A stretch of DNA of 64,000 nucleotides from Nocardia nova SH22a (GTDB taxonomy: Bacteria > Actinomycetota > Actinomycetes > Mycobacteriales > Mycobacteriaceae). A program made the position numbers and the translations under genes. The notes under the pieces are model-generated. The model was not told the DNA's origin, did no database searches, and was given only the letters and a program-made list of their open reading frames with translations. Shown in pieces: positions 43,279-54,666 of the stretch. Numbering within the stretch: the stretch's first letter is position 1; the number at the start of each line of letters is the position of its first letter. The DNA lies in the NCBI RefSeq assembly GCF_000523235.1, contig NZ_CP006850.1, positions 1,116,001-1,180,000 of the forward strand. The letters are read 5' to 3'.

Positions 43279-43798
43279 GTTCACCTCCCTTCTCGAGCTG
43301 GTCGAGCGGACGGCCACGGTGGTGTCGGCCTGCTCGATCGGACATCACGGGCATCCGCTGTGCGGCGGACACTCCGCGCGGATCGGTCTTGCGCCGTTCG
43401 GGTGCTGTCCCGGTGGGGTGCGATCCCGTCAGGCTGTCGGTCCCCTCAGGTGTGCGATCCGTTCCGGGTCGGGACCGGTCGTCGATCACATGCGGTCTGG
43501 TTCTCGTCTCGGGCTTGCGCGAATCTCGCGCGACCTGGTGAAGCTCGGGTAACGCTCGGATGCTGCGGTGGTTGTGCTGCTGTGCTCGACGGATCGCGTG
43601 ACGGCGACCCGATGGCTTCCCCCTCGGGGCATGACCGATCACGGAACCGTCTTACATATTGTCACATTCCGTTATCCGAACGTTACAGATTTTTCGGATC
43701 AATTGCCACGCCTTCGGGTGTGTCGCCGCGCCGGTATTCGCGATCCGGCGTCGCCGGTGCGACCCGTCGCGAGTATCAGCACTGCCCACCCTTGAGCG
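43279..43798. other. Long intergenic region upstream of groES
   Basis: 520 bases between the divergent Hsp70-like gene and the CIRCE site. Open frames here have no family features. It must hold the promoter of the Hsp70-like gene. The stretch 43645-43700 is AT-richer (many TTAC/ATATT runs). No further element identified. Confidence 0.4.
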
Positions 43799-43825
43799 CT
43801 GGCACTCTCGTGTATAGAGTGCTAG
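43799..43825 (+). promoter_or_regulatory. CIRCE element (HrcA operator) of groES-groEL1
   Basis: CTGGCACTC - 9 bases - GAGTGCTAG is nearly the CIRCE consensus TTAGCACTC-N9-GAGTGCTAA. TTGAGC lies just upstream (about 43792) and TATAGA falls within the element, so HrcA binding would block the promoter. Heat inactivation of HrcA would then induce groESL (established mechanism). A weaker GGCAC/GTGCC inverted repeat follows at 43828-43850. Confidence 0.9.
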
Positions 43826-44058
43826 TCGGCACTGGTTGTGCTCAGGTGCCAACTCGACTTCTGGGCAGCTGTCCCGGCACCCGCGACGACGGGGCTGCGC
43901 TACAGAGTCGGCGGTAGTGGTCAGGCCCGAAGGAGGCAGCTTGCGTAACCACGTAGGGCCCGAACGAACGCCGCAAACAGCACAGCACATACACACCGAA
44001 ACCGTGAGTCCGGGGAACGGCCCCGGACGACCGAATCCGTGAAAGTGGAGGGCTCAAC

Positions 44059-44361
44059 GTGGCGAGCGTGAACATCAAGCCGCTCGAGGACAAGATCCTC
44101 GTCCAGGCCAACGAGGCCGAGACGACGACCGCCTCCGGCCTGGTCATCCCCGACACGGCGAAGGAGAAGCCCCAGGAGGGCACCGTCGTCGCAGTCGGAC
44201 CCGGCCGGTGGGACGAGGACGGCGAGAAGCGCATCCCGCTGGATGTCAAGGAAGGCGACGTCGTCATCTACAGCAAGTACGGCGGCACCGAGATCAAGTA
44301 CAACGGCGAGGAGTACCTGATCCTGTCGGCGCGCGATCTGCTGGCCGTCGTCAACAAGTGA
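44059..44361 (+). CDS. groES: Co-chaperonin GroES
   Basis: 100 residues, GTG start after AGTGGAGGG. Typical Cpn10: [20 protein letters not shown], the mobile loop [20 protein letters not shown], the [18 protein letters not shown] roof region and [19 protein letters not shown]. It caps the GroEL ring. The ~235-base leader from the CIRCE-controlled promoter has no other gene. Confidence 0.97.
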   Translation: MASVNIKPLEDKILVQANEAETTTASGLVIPDTAKEKPQEGTVVAVGPGRWDEDGEKRIPLDVKEGDVVIYSKYGGTEIKYNGEEYLILSARDLLAVVNK

Positions 44362-44437
44362 CGATCACCCGATGATCCATGCGGCCGCCCCGGTCGTGAC
44401 GGCTCTGCGCGTCGCGACTCGGATCGCACCGTAACGA

Positions 44438-44478
44438 CCGCTGCCCCGGTGCCCCACACGTGGGCGTCGGGGCAGCGG
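44438..44478 (+). promoter_or_regulatory. Strong hairpin between groES and groEL1
   Basis: CCGCTGCCCCG (44438-44448) pairs perfectly with 44468-44478, and the stem continues inward through two wobble pairs and GCCC/GGGC to a small loop around CACGTG. It lies in the 165-base groES-groEL1 gap, so it may act as attenuator, processing site or mRNA stabiliser. There is no U-tract. Confidence 0.6.
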
Positions 44479-44502
44479 CCGTAGCGGGCCGCCCCACCCT
44501 GA

Positions 44503-46134
<1,632 letters not shown>

Positions 46135-46141
46135 ATTCTCT

Positions 46142-46338
46142 GCCTCCGCTCCGCTCCGGCGGGGTCGGTGGCCCCTGAGTCTCGCCGTTGGGGCACCGCT
46201 GCTTGCTCCTTCGTCGCTTGCGCAGCGGCACCCCAACGGCGAGACGGCCGCCAACCCACCCATGAGAACTGCCCCGGAAACGCTTTTGGCGTGCCGGGGC
46301 GGTTTGGGTGCGGAAGTCGCCTGCTCGGGGTGCGATCC
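46142..46338 (-). repeat. Hairpin repeat element, copy A (inverted)
   Basis: First of three copies of a ~200 bp element, in reverse orientation. Inner stem 46181-46202 with 46222-46243 (22-base arms), loop 46203-46221 (19 bases). The flank around CCGGAAACGCTTTTGGCG (about 46274-46291) is also shared with copies B and C. Against B and C the stem differs at three adjacent positions on one arm and at the matching three on the other, so pairing is kept. It starts 8 bases after the groEL1 stop. Confidence 0.8.
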
Positions 46339-46523
46339 ACATGGAAGGACCCGGGACCGGGGCTCGTTCGCGAGCGCTCACGTGCCGGGACGTGTCCAAC
46401 CGGCCGTGAAACATGCCTGGTCGCTACGCCCAGGATGGTGGCCGTCGGCGTCGAGGCAACCAAAGCCCCTTGTACGGTCAGTGATGCCTGAAGTGCTGAC
46501 CTGCGCGTTCGGGGTGACTACGC

Positions 46524-46551
46524 CCATTTCGGGCAGTCCCGCCCGAAATGG
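46524..46551. repeat. Small inverted repeat before copy B
   Basis: CCATTTCGGGC and its exact complement GCCCGAAATGG separated by 6 bases. It lies upstream of copy B and shares the CCCGAAA core that also opens copies B and C, so it may be a remnant of another element. Confidence 0.5.
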
Positions 46552-46580
46552 TGACGTTCCGTGCCTGTGGTGAGTAGGTC

Positions 46581-46800
46581 CCTGTCGGGGCAGTCCACCC
46601 GAAACGGCGACCGTCCGCACCCGAGGTGAGCAGGCACGCTGAAAGCGTTTCCGAGGTAGTTCGACTGGGTGGTTTCGCGGCCGTCTCGCCGATCGGGTGC
46701 CGCTGCGTAGGCGACGAAGGAGCAAGCAGCGGTGCCCGATCGGCGAGACTCAGGGGCCGCGAAACCCGCCGGAGCGAAGCGGAGGCCAAAAACACAGCTA
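46581..46800 (+). repeat. Hairpin repeat element, copy B
   Basis: Forward copy. Outer stem GGTTTCGCGGCC (46671-46682) with 46755-46766; inner stem 46685-46706 with 46726-46747; loop 46707-46725 (with GACGAAGGAGCAA). The segment from the CTGGGTGG before the outer stem to the end of GGAGCGAAGCGGAGGCC is essentially identical to copy C, 17 kb away. Confidence 0.85.
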
Positions 46801-46808
46801 ACACGTTT

Positions 46809-46880
46809 CGGGGTAGTGCACCTCTCGCGCTTCGGGCAGTGCACCCCTCGCGGCTTGGTGCGGTGCATCTCTCGCAGTTC
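46809..46880 (+). repeat. Three 24-bp tandem repeats after copy B
   Basis: Units at 46809-46832, 46833-46856 and 46857-46880 with the core GTGCACCTCTCGCG and decreasing similarity. A comparable three-fold short tandem repeat follows copy C, suggesting it is a regular part of the element's downstream side. Confidence 0.65.
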
Positions 46881-46970
46881 CGAGGCACTTGCCCCGCACC
46901 GTTCCGAGGCGACTCAATGACTGACGGCGACCAGGCACACCCGAGTCCGGCTCGGAGACCGACCGGGTGG

Positions 46971-47243
46971 CTAGCCGGTCCGGGGACGGACCGCGGGGGC
47001 TGCGGGAGCGCCACCGTCGGCGATCGCGTCCAGTAGGCGGGTACGCAGAGCGGCGGGCGGCCGCGCGGCCGGCGCCGAGGCGAACAGGGTAAGAGCTTCT
47101 CTGGTTCGTTGCACTTCCGTGTCGAAGTCCGCGCGCAGTACGGGGTCACCGGAATCCAGTAGCTCCTGTACCGCGCGCTGGTCCTCGTCGCCGATCGATC
47201 CCAGCGCGACCGTATGCGCGAGATCGATCTGGCTCTCGTTCAT
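46971..47243 (-). CDS. rskA: Anti-sigma-K factor, N-terminal domain only
   Basis: 90 residues matching the cytoplasmic sigma-binding domain of RskA: IDLAHTVALGSIGDEDQRAVQELLDS, then TEVQRTREALTLFASA and PPAALRTRLLDAIADG. M. tuberculosis RskA has about 230 residues, with a transmembrane helix and an external domain after this part. Here the frame stops at RPRTG and neither piece is found in any frame downstream. The gene begins 1 base after the sigK stop. A soluble anti-sigma fragment or a decayed gene are both possible. Two repeat elements lie between it and groEL1. Confidence 0.75.
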   Translation of the reverse strand: MNESQIDLAHTVALGSIGDEDQRAVQELLDSGDPVLRADFDTEVQRTREALTLFASAPAARPPAALRTRLLDAIADGGAPAAPAVRPRTG

Positions 47244-47244
47244 C

Positions 47245-47925
47245 TCAGGTCACTCCCAAATTCTTCTTCAGTCGTGTCAATCCGTCCCGGATGCGGGACT
47301 TGACGGTCGGTAACCCTACTCCCAGGTAGGTTGCCACTTCGGCGTATGTCCGGCCGCCGAAATATGCCAGCGAGATCGCCTCGCGCTGGGTGTCGGTCAG
47401 GGTTGCGAGACTGTCGCGTACGGCCTGTTGGTCGAGTCGGCGCCCGACTTCCTCGGTGACCTCGTCGAATTCGTTGCCGAGGGTGCTGGCGCCGTAGGTG
47501 ACCTCGCGCTGTGCGTGTGCCTGCTCGGCGCGGACGCGGTCGACGGCGCGGCGGTGCGCGAGCGTCATCAACCAGGTGATCGCCGAACCCTTGGTGGCGT
47601 CGAAATTGCCGGCCGTGCGCCAGATCTGGAGGTAGACCTCCTGGGTGGTCTCCTCGGCATAACCGGAATCGTGCAGGATCCGGAGCACGAGGCCGAACAC
47701 CCGGGCGCTGGTGCGGTCGTACAGTTCGGCGAATGCTTGCTGATCGGACTTGCCGCAGCGTTCGAGAAGTGCGGCTAGCTCGATACTTTCGGCTGCGCGT
47801 GCCGTGATCGCAGAGTCCACACCCGGTGTGGCCGACCGACCGTCCCTGATGGATCTTTGGAACGAGTCGCCCTCTGCGGCCGGCGGCCGCGTTGTCACAA
47901 CGCTCCATTCTGTGTCATCGGCCAC
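47245..47925 (-). CDS. sigK: ECF RNA polymerase sigma factor SigK
   Basis: 226 residues. Sigma region 2: DQQAFAELYDRTSARVFGLV and AEETTQEVYLQIWRTA. Region 4: LTDTQREAISLAYFGGRTYAEVATYLGV with PTVKSRIRDGLTRLK. The adjacent RskA-type gene identifies it as SigK-like rather than another ECF group. GTG start (VADDTEW) without a strong ribosome site; the first ~45 residues are a non-conserved extension and a later start is possible. With a truncated anti-sigma factor its control may differ from the membrane-signalling scheme known in mycobacteria. Confidence 0.9.
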   Translation of the reverse strand: MADDTEWSVVTTRPPAAEGDSFQRSIRDGRSATPGVDSAITARAAESIELAALLERCGKSDQQAFAELYDRTSARVFGLVLRILHDSGYAEETTQEVYLQIWRTAGNFDATKGSAITWLMTLAHRRAVDRVRAEQAHAQREVTYGASTLGNEFDEVTEEVGRRLDQQAVRDSLATLTDTQREAISLAYFGGRTYAEVATYLGVGLPTVKSRIRDGLTRLKKNLGVT

Positions 47926-48239
47926 TACCGTAGCGCGCGGCTATGACCTCCTCTCGGGTGGGGTGCGTCGAGTAAGACACCTGTGGCTCAATCGATTTCG
48001 CGCACTATCCGACACGCCGAGGAGTGTGTGGGGACACGCCGTGACACGCCGATGACATCGCGAAACGCCGAGTTTGGATGCGATTTGCTGGTCAGTGCTG
48101 CGGCAGGCGAATCGGCGGTGGCCGAAACCCGCGCCCGTACCGTTGTCGCCGGCCCCGTTCGGTGGCCGGGCGTTTGCTAGGTATTCGGCGCACCGATGGA
48201 TCCGGATGGGCGGACGTGCCCGAATTTCGCCGGTGCCGC
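47926..48239. other. Intergenic region sigK-whiB3
   Basis: 314 bases between the sigK start and the whiB3 stop, both minus strand. It should hold the sigK promoter. Open frames here look random. No hairpin or repeat stands out. Confidence 0.4.
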
Positions 48240-48533
48240 TCAGACCGCCAGGCGTCGGCGATTGCGCCGGGCGTGCAGTTCGCGCTCGGTCTCCGACATG
48301 CCGCCCCAGATGCCGTACGGCTCGCTGACCTTCAGGGCATGGCTGCGGCACTGCATGAGCACCGGGCAGGTCCGGCAGATCTCCTTGGCGCGCAGCTCTC
48401 GCTGGGTGCGGGCGCGGCCGCGTTCGCCGTCGGGATGGAAGAACACGGCTGAGTCCACACCGCGACACGAGCCGCGCATCTGCCAATCCCAGATGTCGGC
48501 GTTGGGACCCGGAAGGTGGGTGGGCATGGGCAT
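48240..48533 (-). CDS. whiB3: Redox-sensing transcription factor WhiB3
   Basis: 97 residues. Iron-sulphur WhiB protein with the four Cys: one in MRGSCRG and three in KEICRTCPVLMQC. The GIWGGMSE turn and the basic C-terminus HARRNRRRL follow. The N-terminal LPGPNADIWDWQ and FFHPDGERGRARTQRE are near-identical to M. tuberculosis WhiB3. In that species whiB3 also adjoins groEL1. WhiB3 senses redox state and controls lipid metabolism and, with SigA, stress genes. Confidence 0.93.
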   Translation of the reverse strand: MPMPTHLPGPNADIWDWQMRGSCRGVDSAVFFHPDGERGRARTQRELRAKEICRTCPVLMQCRSHALKVSEPYGIWGGMSETERELHARRNRRRLAV

Positions 48534-49180
48534 GGTGAACTCCTATGGTGCGAGCTCGTCGGCGTTGTCGAGCGGTGCTTGTCAGCAGCGGTCTGTCCGG
48601 ACCCTGGGCGGGGGCGACAGTGACCTCGCCGAGATCGGGCTCGGACCGTATCGCCGATCTCCGGCGATCGCAGTACGCGGTCGCCGCAATTTCGCGCGGC
48701 GCCGACGACGGCGATGACGTACGTTAGGTCGCGCGGTGAAATCACGTCAATAGTTACCCCGTTGGTGATCGCAATTCCGGCAGATCTCAGATTTAACCTG
48801 ATCGGTGTTTACTTCCCGCTGCTGGAAAGCGATACTGGCAGGTTGGCTGTGTTTGGCCGGGATTGCCACATGTCTGTCGATTTTCGCATTCTCCCAGTTC
48901 GTGACGCCATTCGTGGAATAAATGACCTGTCACGTTTGCCAGTGTTGGGAGATGTGATATGTGATGCGCCACACTGGAGGGTTCTGCGTCGAAGAAGTTC
49001 GGATGGCCGATCCGGGGCGGACAGGTTAATAATCCGAAAAGCATCCGAATTTCGACTCCGCGCGCTGACGGTTAGCTCGCCGTAGATTTACGAGATGGAA
49101 ACACGAAGCCGCCCTTTTTTCGCTGAGAAATAGCCCGCGCGGTGTATCGTCCGCGTTCGCCGTCCGGATAAGGTGCGCTG
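48534..49180. other. Long AT-richer intergenic region upstream of whiB3
   Basis: 647 bases between the divergent starts of whiB3 and the gene at 49181. From about 48730 to 49100 the base composition is clearly lower in GC than the flanks. An open frame at 48714-49085 has no ribosome site or family signature, and I do not call it. The region must contain both promoters and is long enough for a leader RNA or complex control of whiB3. Confidence 0.5.
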
Positions 49181-50047
49181 GTGTTGGATTTGTCCCCACG
49201 GGTCGATCGGTTGCTGGACCCCGGGCGTGAGCTGTTGACCGAGGCGGCCTTCGGTGCCCGCCCGGATATCGATCTCGCCGAATTGCCGGGCGCCACCGAT
49301 CCCGCCGGAGCCTGGTTGCGAGCCGTCGTCCTCGGCGGTCGCGGCTGGTACGCCGCCGCCCGCGCGGAACTGCTCGGCGCCTCCCGGCGCACCCGTGATC
49401 CGGTATCGAACTCCCTGCTGGTCTCGACCGAAGCCTCGCTGCTGCGGCAATTGGGCTGGCATGCCCGGGCGGCCGCGCTGGACGGCCGGGCACTCGCTCT
49501 GGCCCTGGACGCGAGGTCCGGTGTTTCGCCGGACGCATTGCGCGGCGAGGCGATCTGTGACGCGTTGACCGGCCTCGCGGCCGATGCCCTCGGTACCGGC
49601 CAGCCGTGGGTGTCCGCGCGGTTGCTGGCACGCTGCCGGACCGAAATCGACCGTCGGCCGGGAAATCTCCGGTCACTGGTTCGCTGGCACTGGGTCCGCG
49701 CGGAAACCGGTCTGGCCGCACCGGACATCCGGCCGGACGGGCAGCCGCCGCTCGCGCACGCCGAGGCCGCGACGGCCGTGGCCGCGGAGCTGGGGTCGAT
49801 CCGGCACCAGGTGAAATCTCTGCTCCTGACCGCCGCGGCCGCGGCGGCGGCCGGTGACATCGATCGCAGTCGCCGGCTGGCCGCGGAGGTGGACGCACAG
49901 TGCGCCGGACACGGTCTGCTGCCGCTGCGCTGGGCTGCCGCGATGTTGCGCTCGGGAGTGTGCGAGCCCGCCGCCGCCGCGCGCGCGTCGGCGCAGGCCA
50001 CCGAATTCGCGCGAATCCTGGCTGGTCGCGGCGGTCACTTGCGGTAG
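49181..50047 (+). CDS. Conserved helical-repeat protein, Rv3415c-like position
   Basis: 288 residues, GTG start. Ala/Leu/Arg-rich helical repeats resembling TPR-like arrays (GRGWYAAARAELLGASRRT, RQLGWHARAAALDGRALALA, LLTAAAAAAAGDIDRSRRLAAEVDAQC). No enzyme motif, no signal peptide. Location between whiB3 and sigD matches the M. tuberculosis hypothetical gene Rv3415c. A role as a protein-interaction partner in the SigD region is possible; not known. Confidence 0.7.
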   Translation: MLDLSPRVDRLLDPGRELLTEAAFGARPDIDLAELPGATDPAGAWLRAVVLGGRGWYAAARAELLGASRRTRDPVSNSLLVSTEASLLRQLGWHARAAALDGRALALALDARSGVSPDALRGEAICDALTGLAADALGTGQPWVSARLLARCRTEIDRRPGNLRSLVRWHWVRAETGLAAPDIRPDGQPPLAHAEAATAVAAELGSIRHQVKSLLLTAAAAAAAGDIDRSRRLAAEVDAQCAGHGLLPLRWAAAMLRSGVCEPAAAARASAQATEFARILAGRGGHLR

Positions 50048-50193
50048 TAGGGGAACTTTTCCCGTGAGCAGTGATCCCCGTGTTGGCCGACGGGCCTCAC
50101 CGAGCCGCTATTGTTGGTTCCGTTCCGCCGACCGGCGGAAGCACATGCCGAAATCCGGCCGTGCCACTTGTAACGCCAGGAATATCTCTGACG

Positions 50194-50772
50194 ATGACGC
50201 ACTCGGGCGAGGAGTTGGACGCCGCCGTAGCTGCCGCAGCTCAGGGCGACCGTTCGGCTTTAGCTCAGGTACTGGAAATCATCCGCCCGCTGGTAGTGCG
50301 TTATTGCCGCGCGCGGATCGGTGCCGCGGAGCGTGGGCAGCTCTCCGCGGACGATGTGGCGCAGGAGGTCTGCTTGGCTGTGATGACCGCCCTGCCGCGT
50401 TATCAGGACCAGGGGCGGCCGTTCATGGCTTTCGTGTACGGAATCGCTTCGCACAAGGTTGCCGACGCCCATCGCAACGCCGCCCGTAACAAGGCGGACG
50501 CGATGGCCGAAGTACCAGATGTCATATCCACCGATCATGGGCCGGAGCAGCGCGCTCTCGAGTCGGAGACGAGTCGGCAGATGAACAGTCTGCTGGCCAC
50601 GCTTCCGGAGAAGCATCGAGAGATCCTGATCCTTCGCTTGGTCATGGGTTTGTCAGCAGAAGAAACTGCTGTCGCCGTGGGCAGTACGGCGGGAGCTATA
50701 CGAGTTGCTCAGCACCGGGCGCTCGCGAAACTGAAGTCACAAGTGGCGAGGGCAGGTGAAATGTATGGCTAG
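50194..50772 (+). CDS. sigD: RNA polymerase sigma factor SigD (ShbA group)
   Basis: 192 residues from MTHSGEELDAAV. Region 2: VRYCRARIGAAERGQLSADDVAQEVCLAV with ALPRYQDQGRPFMAFVYGIASHKVAD. Region 4: LPEKHREILILRLVMGLSAEETAVAVGST with GAIRVAQHRAL. The neighbouring RsdA-type gene supports the SigD assignment. Other starts upstream in frame exist but precede the homologous region. It overlaps rsdA by 8 nt. Confidence 0.92.
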   Translation: MTHSGEELDAAVAAAAQGDRSALAQVLEIIRPLVVRYCRARIGAAERGQLSADDVAQEVCLAVMTALPRYQDQGRPFMAFVYGIASHKVADAHRNAARNKADAMAEVPDVISTDHGPEQRALESETSRQMNSLLATLPEKHREILILRLVMGLSAEETAVAVGSTAGAIRVAQHRALAKLKSQVARAGEMYG

Positions 50773-51961
50773 GGATGGCGAGCGCGGTCGGGGCGACTGG
50801 AAAGCGCGACTTGGATCGCAGAACAGCGGTCCCTATGCCGAGGCATCGGGAGCGGCATCGGAGAAATCCGGTGATACCGGTCCGGTGGATATCGCCGCGG
50901 TTCGCCGCGACGATGCGTTGATCGATGCCATCGCGGGCGATGGTCCCGTCGCGACCGACAGCGCCGAGGAGTACCAGCTCGCGAGCCTGCTCGCGAATTG
51001 GCGCAGCGATATCGTCGACGCTCCGATGCCCGCCGGGCCCGATCTCGACGCCGTGGTAGCGGCCGTCAATCAGGAGATCGGTGCGCGCGAGGCGAGGGTC
51101 AACGCCACTCGGCGTGGCAATCTGCGACTGGTTCGTCCTCTGATGGCCGCGGCCGCCGCGGTGGCGGTCATCGCGGGTGGTACGACGGCCTTCTCCTATG
51201 GCGCCCAGCCGGGGGACCCGCTGTGGCGGGTGAAGGAGGTCGTGTTCAGCGAGCAGGCGCAGACCACGATCGCCCAGCGCGCGGACGACGACATGTCCAA
51301 GGCGCAGACCCTGATCGATCAGAATCATCCGGAACAGGCCAAGGCGCTGTTGCAGAGTGCGTCCAGCAATACGACGCAGGTCGACGACCATGCGCGCAAA
51401 CAGGATCTGCAGGCGCGCTGGCAGCAACTGCTCGATCGGCTGAAGGACAAGGCGCCCGAGGTGGCCGCCGGCCTGCAATCGCTCGAGCCCAAACCGCCGA
51501 CGACCGTGCCGGCCACTCCGGTGACACCACCCGCGACGCCCGGGAAACCGGCCGAACCCGGGCCCGGCAACACCGACGGCAAGCCGGTGCGGACGACACC
51601 GCCGGACATCATGCGCGAACAGCTCACACCCGGCCCCGGAAACGGTTCCGGCCCAGGTAATCCGGGCACCGAGTCCGGTGGCGCCAAGCCGCCGACGAAT
51701 CAGAATCCGCCGACGACGGCCGAGCCGCCGATCACGGTGCCGCCGACCCACGAGCCGCCGGCCACGCATGAACCGCCGGCCAACACCTACGAGCCGCCGA
51801 CGAATCAGCCCACCGTCGCCCCGCCGACCTCGATCGGCGGGGGACCGGTGGTCCCGACACACCAGCAGCCGACCTTGGCCCCGCCGGTACGTCCGACCGT
51901 GCCCTCCGTGGATATTCCGAAGCCCGGCGGCGGACTCCCGAACACCGGCGGGATCAACTAG
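50765..51961 (+). CDS. rsdA: Anti-sigma-D factor RsdA
   Basis: 398 residues. The N-terminal sigma-binding part has VDIAAVRRDDALIDAIAGD and YQLASLLANWRSDIV, the conserved RsdA segment. One membrane helix (LMAAAAAVAVIAGGTTAFSYG) begins at about 123. An external helical domain follows (DPLWRVKEVVFSEQAQTT, then a Gln/Lys-rich helix), then a long Pro/Thr-rich tail of some 150 residues with PPT(N/H)EPPA-type repeats. RsdA sequesters SigD at the membrane and in M. tuberculosis is released by proteolysis through ClpC1P2. The start overlaps sigD by 8 nt. Confidence 0.9.
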   Translation: MARDGERGRGDWKARLGSQNSGPYAEASGAASEKSGDTGPVDIAAVRRDDALIDAIAGDGPVATDSAEEYQLASLLANWRSDIVDAPMPAGPDLDAVVAAVNQEIGAREARVNATRRGNLRLVRPLMAAAAAVAVIAGGTTAFSYGAQPGDPLWRVKEVVFSEQAQTTIAQRADDDMSKAQTLIDQNHPEQAKALLQSASSNTTQVDDHARKQDLQARWQQLLDRLKDKAPEVAAGLQSLEPKPPTTVPATPVTPPATPGKPAEPGPGNTDGKPVRTTPPDIMREQLTPGPGNGSGPGNPGTESGGAKPPTNQNPPTTAEPPITVPPTHEPPATHEPPANTYEPPTNQPTVAPPTSIGGGPVVPTHQQPTLAPPVRPTVPSVDIPKPGGGLPNTGGIN

Positions 51962-51993
51962 CGCTCCGGTAGCGAAGAAGATGTGAACTGAGG

Positions 51994-52018
51994 CCGATCG
52001 CCGATTCCCGGCGGTCGG
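51994..52018 (+). terminator. Terminator after rsdA
   Basis: CCGATCGCCG pairs with CGGCGGTCGG (one G-T wobble) around a 5-base loop, followed by ATTCTTG. It lies 33 bases after the rsdA stop and faces the convergent DUF5319 gene. Confidence 0.6.
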
Positions 52019-52137
52019 ATTCTTGTATCCGGGGCGGCGACGTCCGGGGATGTCCACGTCCGGGACGGTCACGGACGGATGGTTCCGGCAGCACTTCGGA
52101 GCCGGTGGTGCGGGGCGGCGATCAGCGTACGGCCGGA

Positions 52138-52551
52138 TCAGGCGTCGAAGCCGTCGAATCCGTCACCGTGCAGCGCCTCGTTCATGGAGGCGTCGGCGTA
52201 ACCGCGGCAGTAATCCCATGTGACATAGGCTTCCGGCGTCGGATCGTAGGCCGGTTCGTGCGGGCGGACGGTGCCGTCGACCAGCAGTTGCAGCAGGTTG
52301 GCGCGCAGCATGTCCCAATCGTGGTAGTGGTCCTGCCGGCAATCCTCACAGCTCACCACAAGACCACGAATGCCCCGGTGGGACAGCAGTGCCTCGTACA
52401 CCGCGAGATCGGCGAGATCTTCCTCGACCGCGAGGCGCTCGTGGGGGTCCAGCGGCTCCCCAGGCTCAATGGCATCGAGCGCGGCCGACGGGTCGGAGGG
52501 ATCTCCGGCGAAGGGATCCGGCGGCAGGCCAGGTGGTAGATGGTCACGCAC
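52138..52551 (-). CDS. DUF5319 family protein
   Basis: 137 residues from the GTG start VRDHLPPGLPPDPF; the longer frame is not needed. Acidic protein with PGEPLDPHERLAVEEDLADL, a CEDCRQDHYHDWDML segment (Cys/His cluster, possible metal site) and TPEAYVTWDYCRGYADA. The equivalent of M. tuberculosis Rv3412, which holds the same place between sigD-rsdA and guaB2. Function unknown. Confidence 0.85.
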   Translation of the reverse strand: MRDHLPPGLPPDPFAGDPSDPSAALDAIEPGEPLDPHERLAVEEDLADLAVYEALLSHRGIRGLVVSCEDCRQDHYHDWDMLRANLLQLLVDGTVRPHEPAYDPTPEAYVTWDYCRGYADASMNEALHGDGFDGFDA

Positions 52552-54418
<1,867 letters not shown>

Positions 54419-54666
54419 GTTCGAAACCCTTCTGCGGCAAGGCTTGTCACGCCGATCGCCGCGGCCCCGAGCCGGGGTCGGCGGATCGGGCGGTCGCGGC
54501 GGTGTCGGGCGTGCCCGGCGCAGGCCGCCCCGAGCGGACGGCGTACGCCGGGAGCTGGGAGAATGGGTGCGTTCCGGCGTGAGATCGCCGGGACATCATG
54601 ATGCCCGGGGCATCCACGGCCGTGGCAGGCAGGCGGCGTGGCAGTACGGACTAAGGAGAGTCAGCA
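54419..54666. other. Intergenic region guaB-guaB3
   Basis: 248 bases, GC-rich, with an imperfect hairpin around GCCCCGAGCCGGGGTC (about 54463-54478) that could end guaB transcription. An AAGGAGAG ribosome site for guaB3 is at its end. No gene seen. Confidence 0.4.

Noticed and set aside
46142..46970. Insertion sequence between groEL1 and the anti-sigma gene
   Set aside because: No transposase frame, no terminal inverted repeats bounding the whole region and no target duplication seen; the repeats are small hairpin elements.
46478..47149. Minus-strand frame through repeat copy B and the anti-sigma gene
   Set aside because: Composed of hairpin repeat sequence plus antisense or shifted anti-sigma codons; a similar artificial translation appears opposite copy C, which only reflects the repeat.
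48714..49085. 123-codon frame upstream of whiB3
   Set aside because: Lies in an AT-richer non-coding gap, lacks a ribosome site and resembles no family I know.
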